Below, one piece after another: positions 1-7,228 of a DNA stretch of 64,000 bases. The notes under the pieces are model-generated. The model saw only the letters and a program-made list of their open reading frames with translations. It ran no database searches and was not told the origin of the DNA. Location: positions 1 to 64,000 of the forward strand of contig CAZSGH010000003.1 in assembly GCA_964606405.1 (NCBI GenBank), read 5' to 3'. This DNA is from GCA-002282575 sp964606405. Its GTDB lineage: Bacteria; Pseudomonadota; Gammaproteobacteria; Thiomicrospirales; Thiomicrospiraceae. Position numbers and translations under genes: made by a program. The number at the start of each line of letters is the position of its first letter. Position 1 is the first letter of the stretch.

Positions 1-888
1 TATTTTGGAAAGCCTATTTTGTTAGCATTAGATCAATCGTTATTCTCTTATCTGCCCGTTCGTGTTGTTACAGCGGTACCCTTAGCTTACGAGTTTACAG
101 ATAGTACCAATGCTTTGTGGTTGATCGGAACAGATGAACCACGGGTACTGTTTTTAAAGTTATTAGCACGTGACACCACCCCATTTTGGCAAGTGATGGA
201 TGCTTTGTTTGATGTGCGACCTAGAGATCAGTACGGGCATTATGCTGATTTATATGAGCGCATTGCCTTAATGACGCCTTTGTCTATTCCTAACTTACGT
301 TATTGTTCGAGTCAAACGGCAGATCATGCTGCGTATGTGTTGACGGATATGCTGTTTGGTGAGCCGATTCATGCTGAGCAGGTTACCGAAAATATGGTTA
401 TTCGCCTTGCGCAGCATCTCGTGGCCTTGCATCGTAATGCGCAATCTACTTGGGGTAGCTTTCTTAATGGGCAAGGTGCTGCTTCTGATTGGGCATTTGC
501 TGTGCGAGAAACCTTGTCGTACGTTTTTCCAAACGATGATAGCATTCGCGGCTTTAATCATCAGCCTAGTTGTTTTGTACCGATGATGCCCGATTTGCGT
601 TGGGATCAATTTTTAATGGTGGATGGTCGGCTGAGTGCGTTAGTCGATTTAGATGCCTTTGTGTTTGCACCGCTTGAGTTGGATTTTGTTTTGCTTGAGT
701 ATCTATTATCGGCTGAGCAGTTGACCGTATGGCGTGAGGCATATCTCAATGCGGGTGGTTTTATACCGTCAATTACTGATGTGCGTGAGGTCTACCGCAA
801 GTTGTTATTTGCGATGAATGTATTGGGCGAGGATGACTTAAGCTGTTGGCTCGCACATCCTTGTCATTTCGATCAGTTGGTTAAGTGA
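1..888 (+). CDS. Diverged phosphotransferase (APH/thiamine-kinase-like), 5' end cut by window
   Basis: The frame is open from base 1, so the true start lies outside the window; a TTG at 19 is only an internal candidate. The carboxyl half resembles the aminoglycoside phosphotransferase/thiamine kinase fold. A segment reading PDLRWDQFL sits where the catalytic loop HGDLHxxN is expected, followed by a DLDAFVFAPLELDF stretch matching the metal-binding D-x-D region. The catalytic Asp is kept, but the preceding His-Gly and the Asn are replaced (MP and Q). It converges with the PnuT gene and overlaps it by 8 bases. PnuT-type uptake depends on intracellular phosphorylation of thiamine, so a thiamine kinase role is a reasonable inference, weakened by the altered catalytic loop. 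Confidence 0.5.
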   Translation, partial: YFGKPILLALDQSLFSYLPVRVVTAVPLAYEFTDSTNALWLIGTDEPRVLFLKLLARDTTPFWQVMDALFDVRPRDQYGHYADLYERIALMTPLSIPNLRYCSSQTADHAAYVLTDMLFGEPIHAEQVTENMVIRLAQHLVALHRNAQSTWGSFLNGQGAASDWAFAVRETLSYVFPNDDSIRGFNHQPSCFVPMMPDLRWDQFLMVDGRLSALVDLDAFVFAPLELDFVLLEYLLSAEQLTVWREAYLNAGGFIPSITDVREVYRKLLFAMNVLGEDDLSCWLAHPCHFDQLVK

Positions 889-1453
889 GTTGCTTTCGCC
901 AACTCAGATAGCCGTAAACAGACAGGATGATGTAGGTAGCGAAGAGCAGTACTGTTGAATAGTGTTCTGTTAGGGTAAAAAGTACAATGTTGGCTGTGTC
1001 GATGGCAATCCAATAAAGCCAGTTTTCGAGGCGATTGTTTAATAAAAGCCATGTGTTCGCCATTGCAAACAAGGTTGTTGCTGTGTCTAAGTAGGGTGCT
1101 TGAGAAAGTTCAAAGCTTGATAAAATATAACCGACAACGAGTGTTGCGATAATGCCCGTTCCGATAAAAAGACGATGCTCATATCCGCTCATGCGATGAA
1201 TAATGGGTGCTGCTTCCCCTTTTTTTTGTCTCCATTGATACCAGCCATAAACGGCAATAAACATATAGTAAAGATTGAGACTTGCCTGCATGGGGAGGGC
1301 ATCGTACCAGAAAATGACGGTGTAAATAGCGGTACTGACAAAGGCGGCAACCCATGCCCACGGATTGTGCCTTGCGGCTAGGGTGACGTAAATCAATCCT
1401 AGCGCAACAGCCAACAGCTCCCAGCTGAGGGACGTACTAATCGTGAATGACAT
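881..1453 (-). CDS. pnuT: PnuC-family vitamin permease, probably thiamine transporter PnuT
   Basis: A 190-residue, strongly hydrophobic protein with about seven membrane segments and PnuC-family features: many aromatic residues, a VYGWYQWRQKK loop near residue 80 and WLLLNNRLENWLYW in the second half. PnuC relatives import vitamin precursors by facilitated diffusion. Here it is the third gene behind a TPP riboswitch, a TonB receptor and a thiamine-binding protein, so thiamine is the likely substrate (PnuT). The ATG at 1453 (MSFTIS) is chosen; an ATG at 1513 would add 20 polar residues lying inside the upstream gene. The chosen start overlaps the end of the YkoF-like gene by 17 bases, suggesting translational coupling. 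Confidence 0.8.
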   Translation of the reverse strand: MSFTISTSLSWELLAVALGLIYVTLAARHNPWAWVAAFVSTAIYTVIFWYDALPMQASLNLYYMFIAVYGWYQWRQKKGEAAPIIHRMSGYEHRLFIGTGIIATLVVGYILSSFELSQAPYLDTATTLFAMANTWLLLNNRLENWLYWIAIDTANIVLFTLTEHYSTVLLFATYIILSVYGYLSWRKQLT

Positions 1454-1700
1454 CGGGATGTCTGTCGGTGCCGATAATTTTGAGCACGAAAATACTATGC
1501 GGCAATTGCGCAAAACTGGTTGCCATTTCAGTTTCTAACAATGCCATTACTTGCTTATAATCGCCAAATACTTGCGTGCTAAGCGTATTGCGAACGACTT
1601 GAATGCCCTCAATGCCGCTGATGCGGTCAATGAAGTCGAGCACCAAGTCACTAAAGCCTGCATCCAGTGGGTACAGGCTAATATCAACAGAAATATTCAT
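1437..1700 (-). CDS. YkoF/MTH1187-type thiamine-binding protein
   Basis: An 87-residue protein beginning MNISVDISLYPLDAGF, matching the small ferredoxin-fold Thiamine_BP (formerly DUF77/YkoF) family, which binds thiamine or hydroxymethylpyrimidine in the cytoplasm. Residues 27-45 (DRISGIEGIQVVRNTLSTQ) and the end (ILKIIGTDRHPDV) fit the family pattern. It lies 12 bases after the TonB receptor stop and overlaps the permease start, so it belongs to the TPP-riboswitch transport operon. Its role there could be ligand buffering or delivery; that part is inference. Confidence 0.8.
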   Translation of the reverse strand: MNISVDISLYPLDAGFSDLVLDFIDRISGIEGIQVVRNTLSTQVFGDYKQVMALLETEMATSFAQLPHSIFVLKIIGTDRHPDVIHD

Positions 1701-1712
1701 GGTTGTGTTTCC

Positions 1713-3764
1713 TTAAAAGAAGAATCTCGTGGTGAGACCAAACTGCTGACGGTCGCCGAGTCGGGTATATGGCTGAGTACCGAATCCATTGTCGAAATAA
1801 AATCCTCGAGTAGCATACTTTTCATCGGTGATGTTTCGTCCCCACAAAAAGATTTCCCAATCTTTCGCTTGATAGCCAATACGCGCATTAGCCAGTGTAT
1901 AGGTATTTGACTTGATGTTATTGACGTTATCGAAGTAAAAGCTATCTACGCCATTTATATCAATGCGAGCAAAGTAACCTTGAGTCGTGCGATATTGTGT
2001 GCCGAGCAAAAATTGATAGTTGGGAGCATGCGCTTGTTGGCGCCCTGTAATCACAATATCGGTGTTTAATGGTGAGCCAGATACGTCGGTCATGAGAAGT
2101 CCCGCATTACCAAATACTTGCCAGCGTGGTTGTGGTTGCCAGTTAAATTCAGCTTCAAGTCCGTAGTTAGTCGCTTTGCTCAGGTTCTCGGTAAAAAATA
2201 CCCAGTTGCCGTGGGTGATGGGGTCGTAAGAATAACCGTCGAACTGAGGGTTGCTGCGTTCGGTATAGAATAAGTTCACTTTTGTGCTGAGCTGGTTATC
2301 TGGCAGACGTGACTTAAGTCCAACTTCGTAATTAAGTGCGCTTTCTGAGGCAAAACGTAAGTATTTAGCATCGCTGCCTGCGGGTAATCCTGGGTTAAAT
2401 CCACCCGCTTTGTAGCCTTTCGATAGGCTTGCGTATGCCGTATGGGCTTTATTTAGGCGTTCGCTGATCGTGATATGTCCTCCCCATAGCGTTTCCGTTG
2501 GGCTAAAGGCATCACTATTAGAGCCAGAAAAGTTGGCATTAATCTGTTCGCTGCGCAGACCACTCGATAAGGTTGTTGTCGTTGTTAATGCGTGGTCGAG
2601 TTGTCCAAAGAGTGCGATATTCTGACGGTTATATTCGGTGCTATTCGCTCCGCCAAAGGTGCTTTGTGTTAGGTTGTTTTCATTTAAATCTGAACCGTAA
2701 GCACCTAATAGCCAGTCTGTTGTGTTGTTGAAGAGTCGAGATGCTGGGGTCGAAATAAAGCGTAGTTCTTGGCTAAGGGTGCGACGGTTTTTTTTGTTTT
2801 GATAAACAGAGGTATAGCCACTATAGCTAGGATTCCCCCAGTCCTCATCATACCCATAGGTCATATCGCTATTAGCCAGCGTGGTGGTGCTGACAAGGGT
2901 GAAGTTTGGATTGCCTTTATGGGTAACTTTAACTGCGCCAGCATTGCTGAGTTGGGTGTCTTTACCAGGTTGGTCGGAGTGTGTGGTGAAGCTGTTGTTG
3001 AGCGACCAAGCATCGTAACCATTATTTAAATCGCTGTGTAAGTAGGTTAAGTCAACCGTGGTGACGGCGCTAGGGAAAAAGCGTAGTTTTCCGCGAATGT
3101 TTAATTCGTCGCGACCATTGGTGTCGCTGCGGTTTAAGAAGGCGTTGTTGCGGAAGCCATCGCTTTTGTGACTAAACATCGAAAAACGATATTGTGGGCT
3201 GTTGACTTCTTTGTTGATTGCGCCACTACTGACAATGCCCAGCTCTCGTAAATTATCACCGCCAGCACTGGCCTCAATCATCTGTTCTGGTTGTGCGCTT
3301 GGTTCGTTGGTTTGGATGTTGATTAAGCCAGCCAATGCGCTTGCGCCATAACGGGTGCTTTGTGAGCCGCGTAACACTTCTACCTGTTTGACGTCGAAGA
3401 GGCTACCCGCCATGCCAATACCGCTAAAGTCGATGTCGTCGATGGCATAGCCAACGCTGGCATTCGGTGCGCCTGTGTACTCGTCACGTTCGCCCATGCC
3501 ACGAATTTGAATATGACGGGGGCGGCTGCTCTGTCCTGAGTAATTGACGTTAGGGGTTTGCAATAACACATCGCCAAAATGCGTTGTACCTTGATCTTGC
3601 AATTGTTGTGCAGTGAGCACACTGGTGCTGGCGGCCAGTTCTTTATCTTGGCTATTGCGCAAATCGGCAGAGATGGTAATGGTGTCAAGTGTGTTAGTCT
3701 CTGCTGCATAAATGGGCAGTAAACCCGTTATCAGTGAGGCGAGTAGTGAGGTTCTTATCAGCAT
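1713..3764 (-). CDS. TonB-dependent outer-membrane receptor, probably for thiamine
   Basis: A 683-residue outer-membrane receptor. The signal peptide MLIRTSLLASLITGLLPIYA is followed by a TonB-box-like TLDTITISA. A plug domain follows (about residues 35-160, with IQIRGMGERD and VEVLRGSQSTRYGASALAGLINI), then a 22-strand-type barrel ending in a terminal Phe (RFFF). The ATG at 3764 is preferred because AAAGGAAC lies at proper spacing before it; an upstream in-frame start at 3806 would disrupt the signal peptide. The TPP riboswitch 80 bases upstream and the YkoF-PnuT genes downstream indicate thiamine or a derivative as ligand. TonB energises transport across the outer membrane. Confidence 0.9.
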   Translation of the reverse strand: MLIRTSLLASLITGLLPIYAAETNTLDTITISADLRNSQDKELAASTSVLTAQQLQDQGTTHFGDVLLQTPNVNYSGQSSRPRHIQIRGMGERDEYTGAPNASVGYAIDDIDFSGIGMAGSLFDVKQVEVLRGSQSTRYGASALAGLINIQTNEPSAQPEQMIEASAGGDNLRELGIVSSGAINKEVNSPQYRFSMFSHKSDGFRNNAFLNRSDTNGRDELNIRGKLRFFPSAVTTVDLTYLHSDLNNGYDAWSLNNSFTTHSDQPGKDTQLSNAGAVKVTHKGNPNFTLVSTTTLANSDMTYGYDEDWGNPSYSGYTSVYQNKKNRRTLSQELRFISTPASRLFNNTTDWLLGAYGSDLNENNLTQSTFGGANSTEYNRQNIALFGQLDHALTTTTTLSSGLRSEQINANFSGSNSDAFSPTETLWGGHITISERLNKAHTAYASLSKGYKAGGFNPGLPAGSDAKYLRFASESALNYEVGLKSRLPDNQLSTKVNLFYTERSNPQFDGYSYDPITHGNWVFFTENLSKATNYGLEAEFNWQPQPRWQVFGNAGLLMTDVSGSPLNTDIVITGRQQAHAPNYQFLLGTQYRTTQGYFARIDINGVDSFYFDNVNNIKSNTYTLANARIGYQAKDWEIFLWGRNITDEKYATRGFYFDNGFGTQPYTRLGDRQQFGLTTRFFF

Positions 3765-3771
3765 TTGCATG

Positions 3772-3799
3772 TTCCTTTGGTGCAAATAGCGAAAAGGAA
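3772..3799 (-). promoter_or_regulatory. Shine-Dalgarno-sequestering hairpin of the receptor riboswitch
   Basis: On the minus strand TTCCTTT (3799-3793) can pair with AAAGGAA (3778-3772), the ribosome-binding site of the TonB receptor. A competing hairpin, ATTTGCA with TGCAAAT, places the same site in its loop. This is a plausible translational expression platform for the upstream aptamer; pairing was judged by eye only. Confidence 0.45.
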
Positions 3800-3844
3800 T
3801 AAGCAATGAACGGATGCAGGCAAAAGCAGCAATAAAATTCAGGC

Positions 3845-3935
3845 CATTCCCTACGCCAGTATTAACTGGATCAGGTTCGGAGGGTTTATTACCGTTATTA
3901 ACGGTAAAGTCTCAGGCTTTCGCCACCCCTAGGCA
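3845..3935 (-). promoter_or_regulatory. TPP riboswitch (THI element) of the thiamine transport operon
   Basis: Read on the minus strand, the sequence contains the conserved blocks GGGGTG, CCTGAGA, then GAACCTGATCCAGTTAATAC and CTGGCGTAGGGAA, in the spacing of the thiamine pyrophosphate aptamer. It lies upstream of the TonB receptor. High TPP is expected to lower expression of the uptake genes. Confidence 0.95.
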
Positions 3936-4042
3936 ACAACAATAATGTGTTGTTTAATTTTGCTATTCTAACATGTTGATGTCTGTAAATCCATTTTGCT
4001 TTCCTTTACAAGTCTGATTGCTTTATGCTACTGTTAAAAAAA

Positions 4043-4127
4043 CTTGTCGGGGTGCTGGTGAAGCTGAGACTGCTTAAGTGTAGAACCCGTGAACTTGATC
4101 AGGATAATACCTGCGCGAAGGAACAAG
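4043..4127 (+). promoter_or_regulatory. TPP riboswitch (THI element) upstream of thiC
   Basis: CTTGTCGGGGTGC, GCTGAGAC, GAACTTGATCAGGATAATAC and CTGCGCGAAGGAACAAG follow the aptamer consensus. The outer stem is formed by CTTGT at 4043 and ACAAG at 4123. It faces away from the other THI element, so one 500-base intergenic region controls both thiamine uptake and synthesis. The region holds nothing else recognisable except the leader elements listed separately. Confidence 0.96.
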
Positions 4128-4147
4128 AAATCACAATTTGCTTATGT

Positions 4148-4180
4148 CTTCTCTCTCAGAGAGAAGGTTGGGATGAGGGA
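4148..4180 (+). repeat. Short hairpin repeat inside the thiC leader
   Basis: CTTCTCTCT and AGAGAGAAG form a perfect stem, followed by GTTGGGATGAGGGA. It resembles the dispersed intergenic repeats of the form CTCTCCC...GGGAGAGGG(C/T)TGGGGTGAGGG found in many proteobacterial genomes. It sits between the aptamer and the expression platform, as if inserted there. Confidence 0.4.
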
Positions 4181-4224
4181 GACTCGTAACGCGCTCATTC
4201 CTTGTGCTAAAAATTCTAAAAGAT

Positions 4225-4271
4225 GCTTCACCAGCACCCTCAATCGAATTTAATTTTGAGGGACTTACATT
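4225..4271 (+). promoter_or_regulatory. Expression platform of the thiC riboswitch (anti-aptamer strand plus SD hairpin)
   Basis: GCTTCACCAGCACCC at 4225-4239 is the exact reverse complement of aptamer bases 4050-4064. Bases 4237-4243 (CCCTCAA) can instead pair with TTGAGGG at 4256-4262, which contains the ribosome-binding site GAGGGA of thiC. The two pairings share CCC at 4237-4239 and exclude each other. This is a readable switch: the first frees the site, the second hides it when TPP holds the aptamer strand. Confidence 0.7.
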
Positions 4272-6182
4272 ATGGCACGACATCAGATCACGGTTGACTT
4301 AACCGATTTAGCACAAAAAATCACCACAGCACCTTTCCCCAATTCAAGTAAAGTCTATCTTACTGGCTCTCGCGACGATATTCGTGTGCCGTTTCGTGAA
4401 ATTGCGCAAACCGATACCTTAGTCATCAATAAAGACGTGACGCATGCTACAGCGAATCCGCCGATTCGTGTCTACGATACTTCTGGTCCGTTTACTGACG
4501 CTGATTATCAAGTCAATGTGCGCAAGGGGCTGCCTCGTTTGCGTGAACAGTGGATTATTGAGCGTGGCGATACAGATTTGCTGACGGGGTTGAGCAGTGA
4601 TTATGGTAATGCTCGTGCTCATGATGAAGCGTTAAAAAATATTCAGTTTGAAGGTAAAACGATGCCACGCAAAGCAAAAGCGGGTGCAAATGTGTCACAG
4701 ATGCATTATGCGAAAAAAGGCATCATTACGCCAGAGATGGAATATGTGGCGATTCGTGAAAACCAATTGCGTGCGCAAGTTGCTGAGTTTATGGCGCAAC
4801 AACGCCCACAGCACAAAGGTGAAGCCTTTGGTGCGCGGATTCAAGAAGAAATTACGCCTGAGTTTGTGCGTTCGGAAGTGGCTGCGGGTCGCGCCATTAT
4901 TCCTGCTAACATCAACCATCCCGAAACTGAGCCGATGATTATTGGTCGTAACTTTTTGGTGAAGATCAATTCGAATATTGGTAACTCAGCCATTACCTCG
5001 AGTATTGAAGAGGAAGTCGAAAAGTTGGTCTGGTCGATTCGCTGGGGGGGCGATACGGTAATGGATTTGTCTACAGGGGCAAATATCCACGAAACGCGTG
5101 AGTGGATTGTGCGCAACTCGCCTGTGCCGATTGGGACTGTGCCGATTTATCAAGCCTTAGAAAAAGTGAACGGTATTGTTGAAGATTTAACTTGGGAAAT
5201 TTTCCGTGATACGCTGATCGAGCAAGCTGAGCAGGGGGTGGATTATTTCACCATCCATGCGGGGGTGCGTTTGCCGTTCATTCCTTATACCGCCGACCGC
5301 GTGACGGGGATTGTGTCGCGCGGTGGTTCGATTATGGCGAAGTGGTGCTTGGCGCATCATCAAGAAAATTTCTTGTACACCCATTTTGACGATATTTGTC
5401 AGATTCTTAAACAGTACGATGTTGCCTTTAGCTTGGGGGATGGCTTGCGTCCAGGTTCGATTAGCGACGCCAATGATCGGGCGCAATTTGCTGAGTTGGA
5501 AACGCTGGGCGAACTAACACAAATCGCGTGGAAGCACGACGTACAGGTGATGATTGAAGGTCCGGGTCATGTGCCGATGCAGATGATTAAAGAAAACATG
5601 GATAAACAATTGAAGGATTGTTTTGAAGCGCCTTTCTATACGCTTGGTCCGTTGACAACCGATATTGCGCCTGGTTATGACCATATCACGTCTGCCATTG
5701 GGGCGGCGCAGATTGGTTGGTATGGTACGGCGATGCTGTGTTACGTCACACCGAAAGAGCATTTAGGTCTGCCCGATAAGCATGATGTGAAAACGGGTAT
5801 CATCACCTACAAAATTGCCGCACACGCAGCGGACTTAGCCAAAGGTTTTCCGGGTGCGCAGTTACGTGATGATGCGTTGAGCAAAGCGCGTTTTGAATTC
5901 CGTTGGGAAGATCAGTTTAATTTAGGCTTTGATCCAGAAACGGCTAAGGCTTATCACGACGCGACTTTGCCTCGTGAGTCTGCGAAAATTGCCCATTTCT
6001 GCTCAATGTGTGGTCCCAAATTCTGTTCGATGAAAATTTCGCAGGAAGTACGTGATTTTGCGCAAGCACAAACAGGCGCAACCTTGCCTGAAGGAAACGT
6101 CATTCAATTGGTTGACGTTGAGGCTGAAATGAAGGCGAAATCGGCGGAGTTTAAGGCCGTAGGTTCTGAGATTTATTTGTAA
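4272..6182 (+). CDS. thiC: Phosphomethylpyrimidine synthase ThiC
   Basis: A 636-residue protein of the usual ThiC length. This radical-SAM-type enzyme converts aminoimidazole ribotide to hydroxymethylpyrimidine phosphate in the cytoplasm. The carboxyl-terminal iron-sulfur motif C577-x2-C580-x4-C585 (FCSMCGPKFCSM) is intact, and the core blocks RPGSISDANDRAQFAEL and IEGPGHVPMQMIKENMD are conserved. GAGGGA precedes the ATG at 4272. It is the first gene behind the TPP riboswitch, and its stop overlaps the thiO start (TAATG). Confidence 0.98.
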   Translation: MARHQITVDLTDLAQKITTAPFPNSSKVYLTGSRDDIRVPFREIAQTDTLVINKDVTHATANPPIRVYDTSGPFTDADYQVNVRKGLPRLREQWIIERGDTDLLTGLSSDYGNARAHDEALKNIQFEGKTMPRKAKAGANVSQMHYAKKGIITPEMEYVAIRENQLRAQVAEFMAQQRPQHKGEAFGARIQEEITPEFVRSEVAAGRAIIPANINHPETEPMIIGRNFLVKINSNIGNSAITSSIEEEVEKLVWSIRWGGDTVMDLSTGANIHETREWIVRNSPVPIGTVPIYQALEKVNGIVEDLTWEIFRDTLIEQAEQGVDYFTIHAGVRLPFIPYTADRVTGIVSRGGSIMAKWCLAHHQENFLYTHFDDICQILKQYDVAFSLGDGLRPGSISDANDRAQFAELETLGELTQIAWKHDVQVMIEGPGHVPMQMIKENMDKQLKDCFEAPFYTLGPLTTDIAPGYDHITSAIGAAQIGWYGTAMLCYVTPKEHLGLPDKHDVKTGIITYKIAAHAADLAKGFPGAQLRDDALSKARFEFRWEDQFNLGFDPETAKAYHDATLPRESAKIAHFCSMCGPKFCSMKISQEVRDFAQAQTGATLPEGNVIQLVDVEAEMKAKSAEFKAVGSEIYL

Positions 6183-7225
6183 TGAAGATCGCTATTGTTG
6201 GTGCGGGGTTGGTCGGGCGCTTATTGGCTTGGCGATTGGCGCGTACTGGCTATTCGGTAACGCTTTACGATAAAGATGATCGTAAGGGTGAGCAGAGTGC
6301 TGGCATGACAGCGGCGGCGATGATTTCGCCCTTTGCTGAGTTGGCAGTCAGTGAGCCACAGGTGTTTGAGCTAGGAATGCGTTCTTTGGCTTTGTATCCA
6401 CAGTGGCTTTCTGAGCTTGAAGCCGATTCTGGCTGTACGGTGATGTATCGCCATAACGGCAGTTTGGTGGTGGCGCATACGCCCGATGTGAGCAGTTTGA
6501 GACATTTTCAAGATTTGTTATTGCATCGTTTGCCGAGCGAACATAGTGTCAATGTTCAGATGCTCAATAGCGATGCCATTGCACAGGCGGAGCCGCAATT
6601 AGCGGGACGCTTCAGTCATGGCGTACTGTTGAGCGAAGAAGCACAACTCGATAATGGCGAGTTGTTTGTTGCCTTGGCTGTCGCGCTCGATAAGCTGGGG
6701 GTGATGTGGCATGAGCAGCAAGTGATTGATGATCTGAGTGGTTTAACGTCTGACTTTGATGTTGTTGTCGATGCGCGTGGTACAGGGGCTAAATCTTCCG
6801 TTGCGGTGCGTGGTGTTCGTGGTGAGGTGTTGACCGTCGATGCGCCTGAAGTAACCTTGCAACGACCTGTTCGTCTGATGCATCCGCGTTATATGCTTTA
6901 TGTTGTGCCTCGTGCTAACCATCGCTTTATTATCGGTGCGACAGAATTAGAGTCAGAAGATATGGGTGAGGTGACTGTGCGCTCGGCTTTAGAGTTACTC
7001 AGTGCTTTGTATAGCTTGCATTCTGGGTTTAGCGAGGCCAATATTGTGAAATGGTCAGTTAATTGTCGTCCTGCCTTGCCAGATAATTTGCCCTTTGTTG
7101 GTTGGAAAGAAGGGGTGTTGACGGTAAATGGGCTGTATCGACACGGCTATTTGCTCGCGCCTGCCTGTGTGGAGGAGGCGATGGGATTAGTGGTAGAATA
7201 TATGGCATCAAATTATCGAGCCTAG
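6182..7225 (+). CDS. thiO: Glycine oxidase ThiO
   Basis: A 347-residue FAD-dependent D-amino-acid-oxidase-fold protein. The dinucleotide-binding motif G7-x-G9-x2-G12 is at the amino terminus, followed by a GMTAAAMISPFAE block and the family end motif GLYRHGYLLAPA. ThiO oxidises glycine to the iminoacetate that supplies the C2-N3 unit of the thiazole for ThiG. It overlaps the thiC stop by one base. The natural partner genes thiS and thiG lie 10 kb downstream because a restriction-modification block intervenes. Confidence 0.93.
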   Translation: MKIAIVGAGLVGRLLAWRLARTGYSVTLYDKDDRKGEQSAGMTAAAMISPFAELAVSEPQVFELGMRSLALYPQWLSELEADSGCTVMYRHNGSLVVAHTPDVSSLRHFQDLLLHRLPSEHSVNVQMLNSDAIAQAEPQLAGRFSHGVLLSEEAQLDNGELFVALAVALDKLGVMWHEQQVIDDLSGLTSDFDVVVDARGTGAKSSVAVRGVRGEVLTVDAPEVTLQRPVRLMHPRYMLYVVPRANHRFIIGATELESEDMGEVTVRSALELLSALYSLHSGFSEANIVKWSVNCRPALPDNLPFVGWKEGVLTVNGLYRHGYLLAPACVEEAMGLVVEYMASNYRA

Positions 7226-7228
7226 TTT

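Noticed and set aside
1217..1228. Run of T/A in the PnuT gene as a slippage site
   Set aside because: It encodes an ordinary KK pair in a cytoplasmic loop, with the frame intact and no alternative start or frame of interest.
5041..5052. Run of seven G in thiC as a possible phase-variable tract
   Set aside because: It lies in conserved codons (RWGGDT) of a housekeeping gene, in the correct frame, and is shorter than typical contingency tracts.
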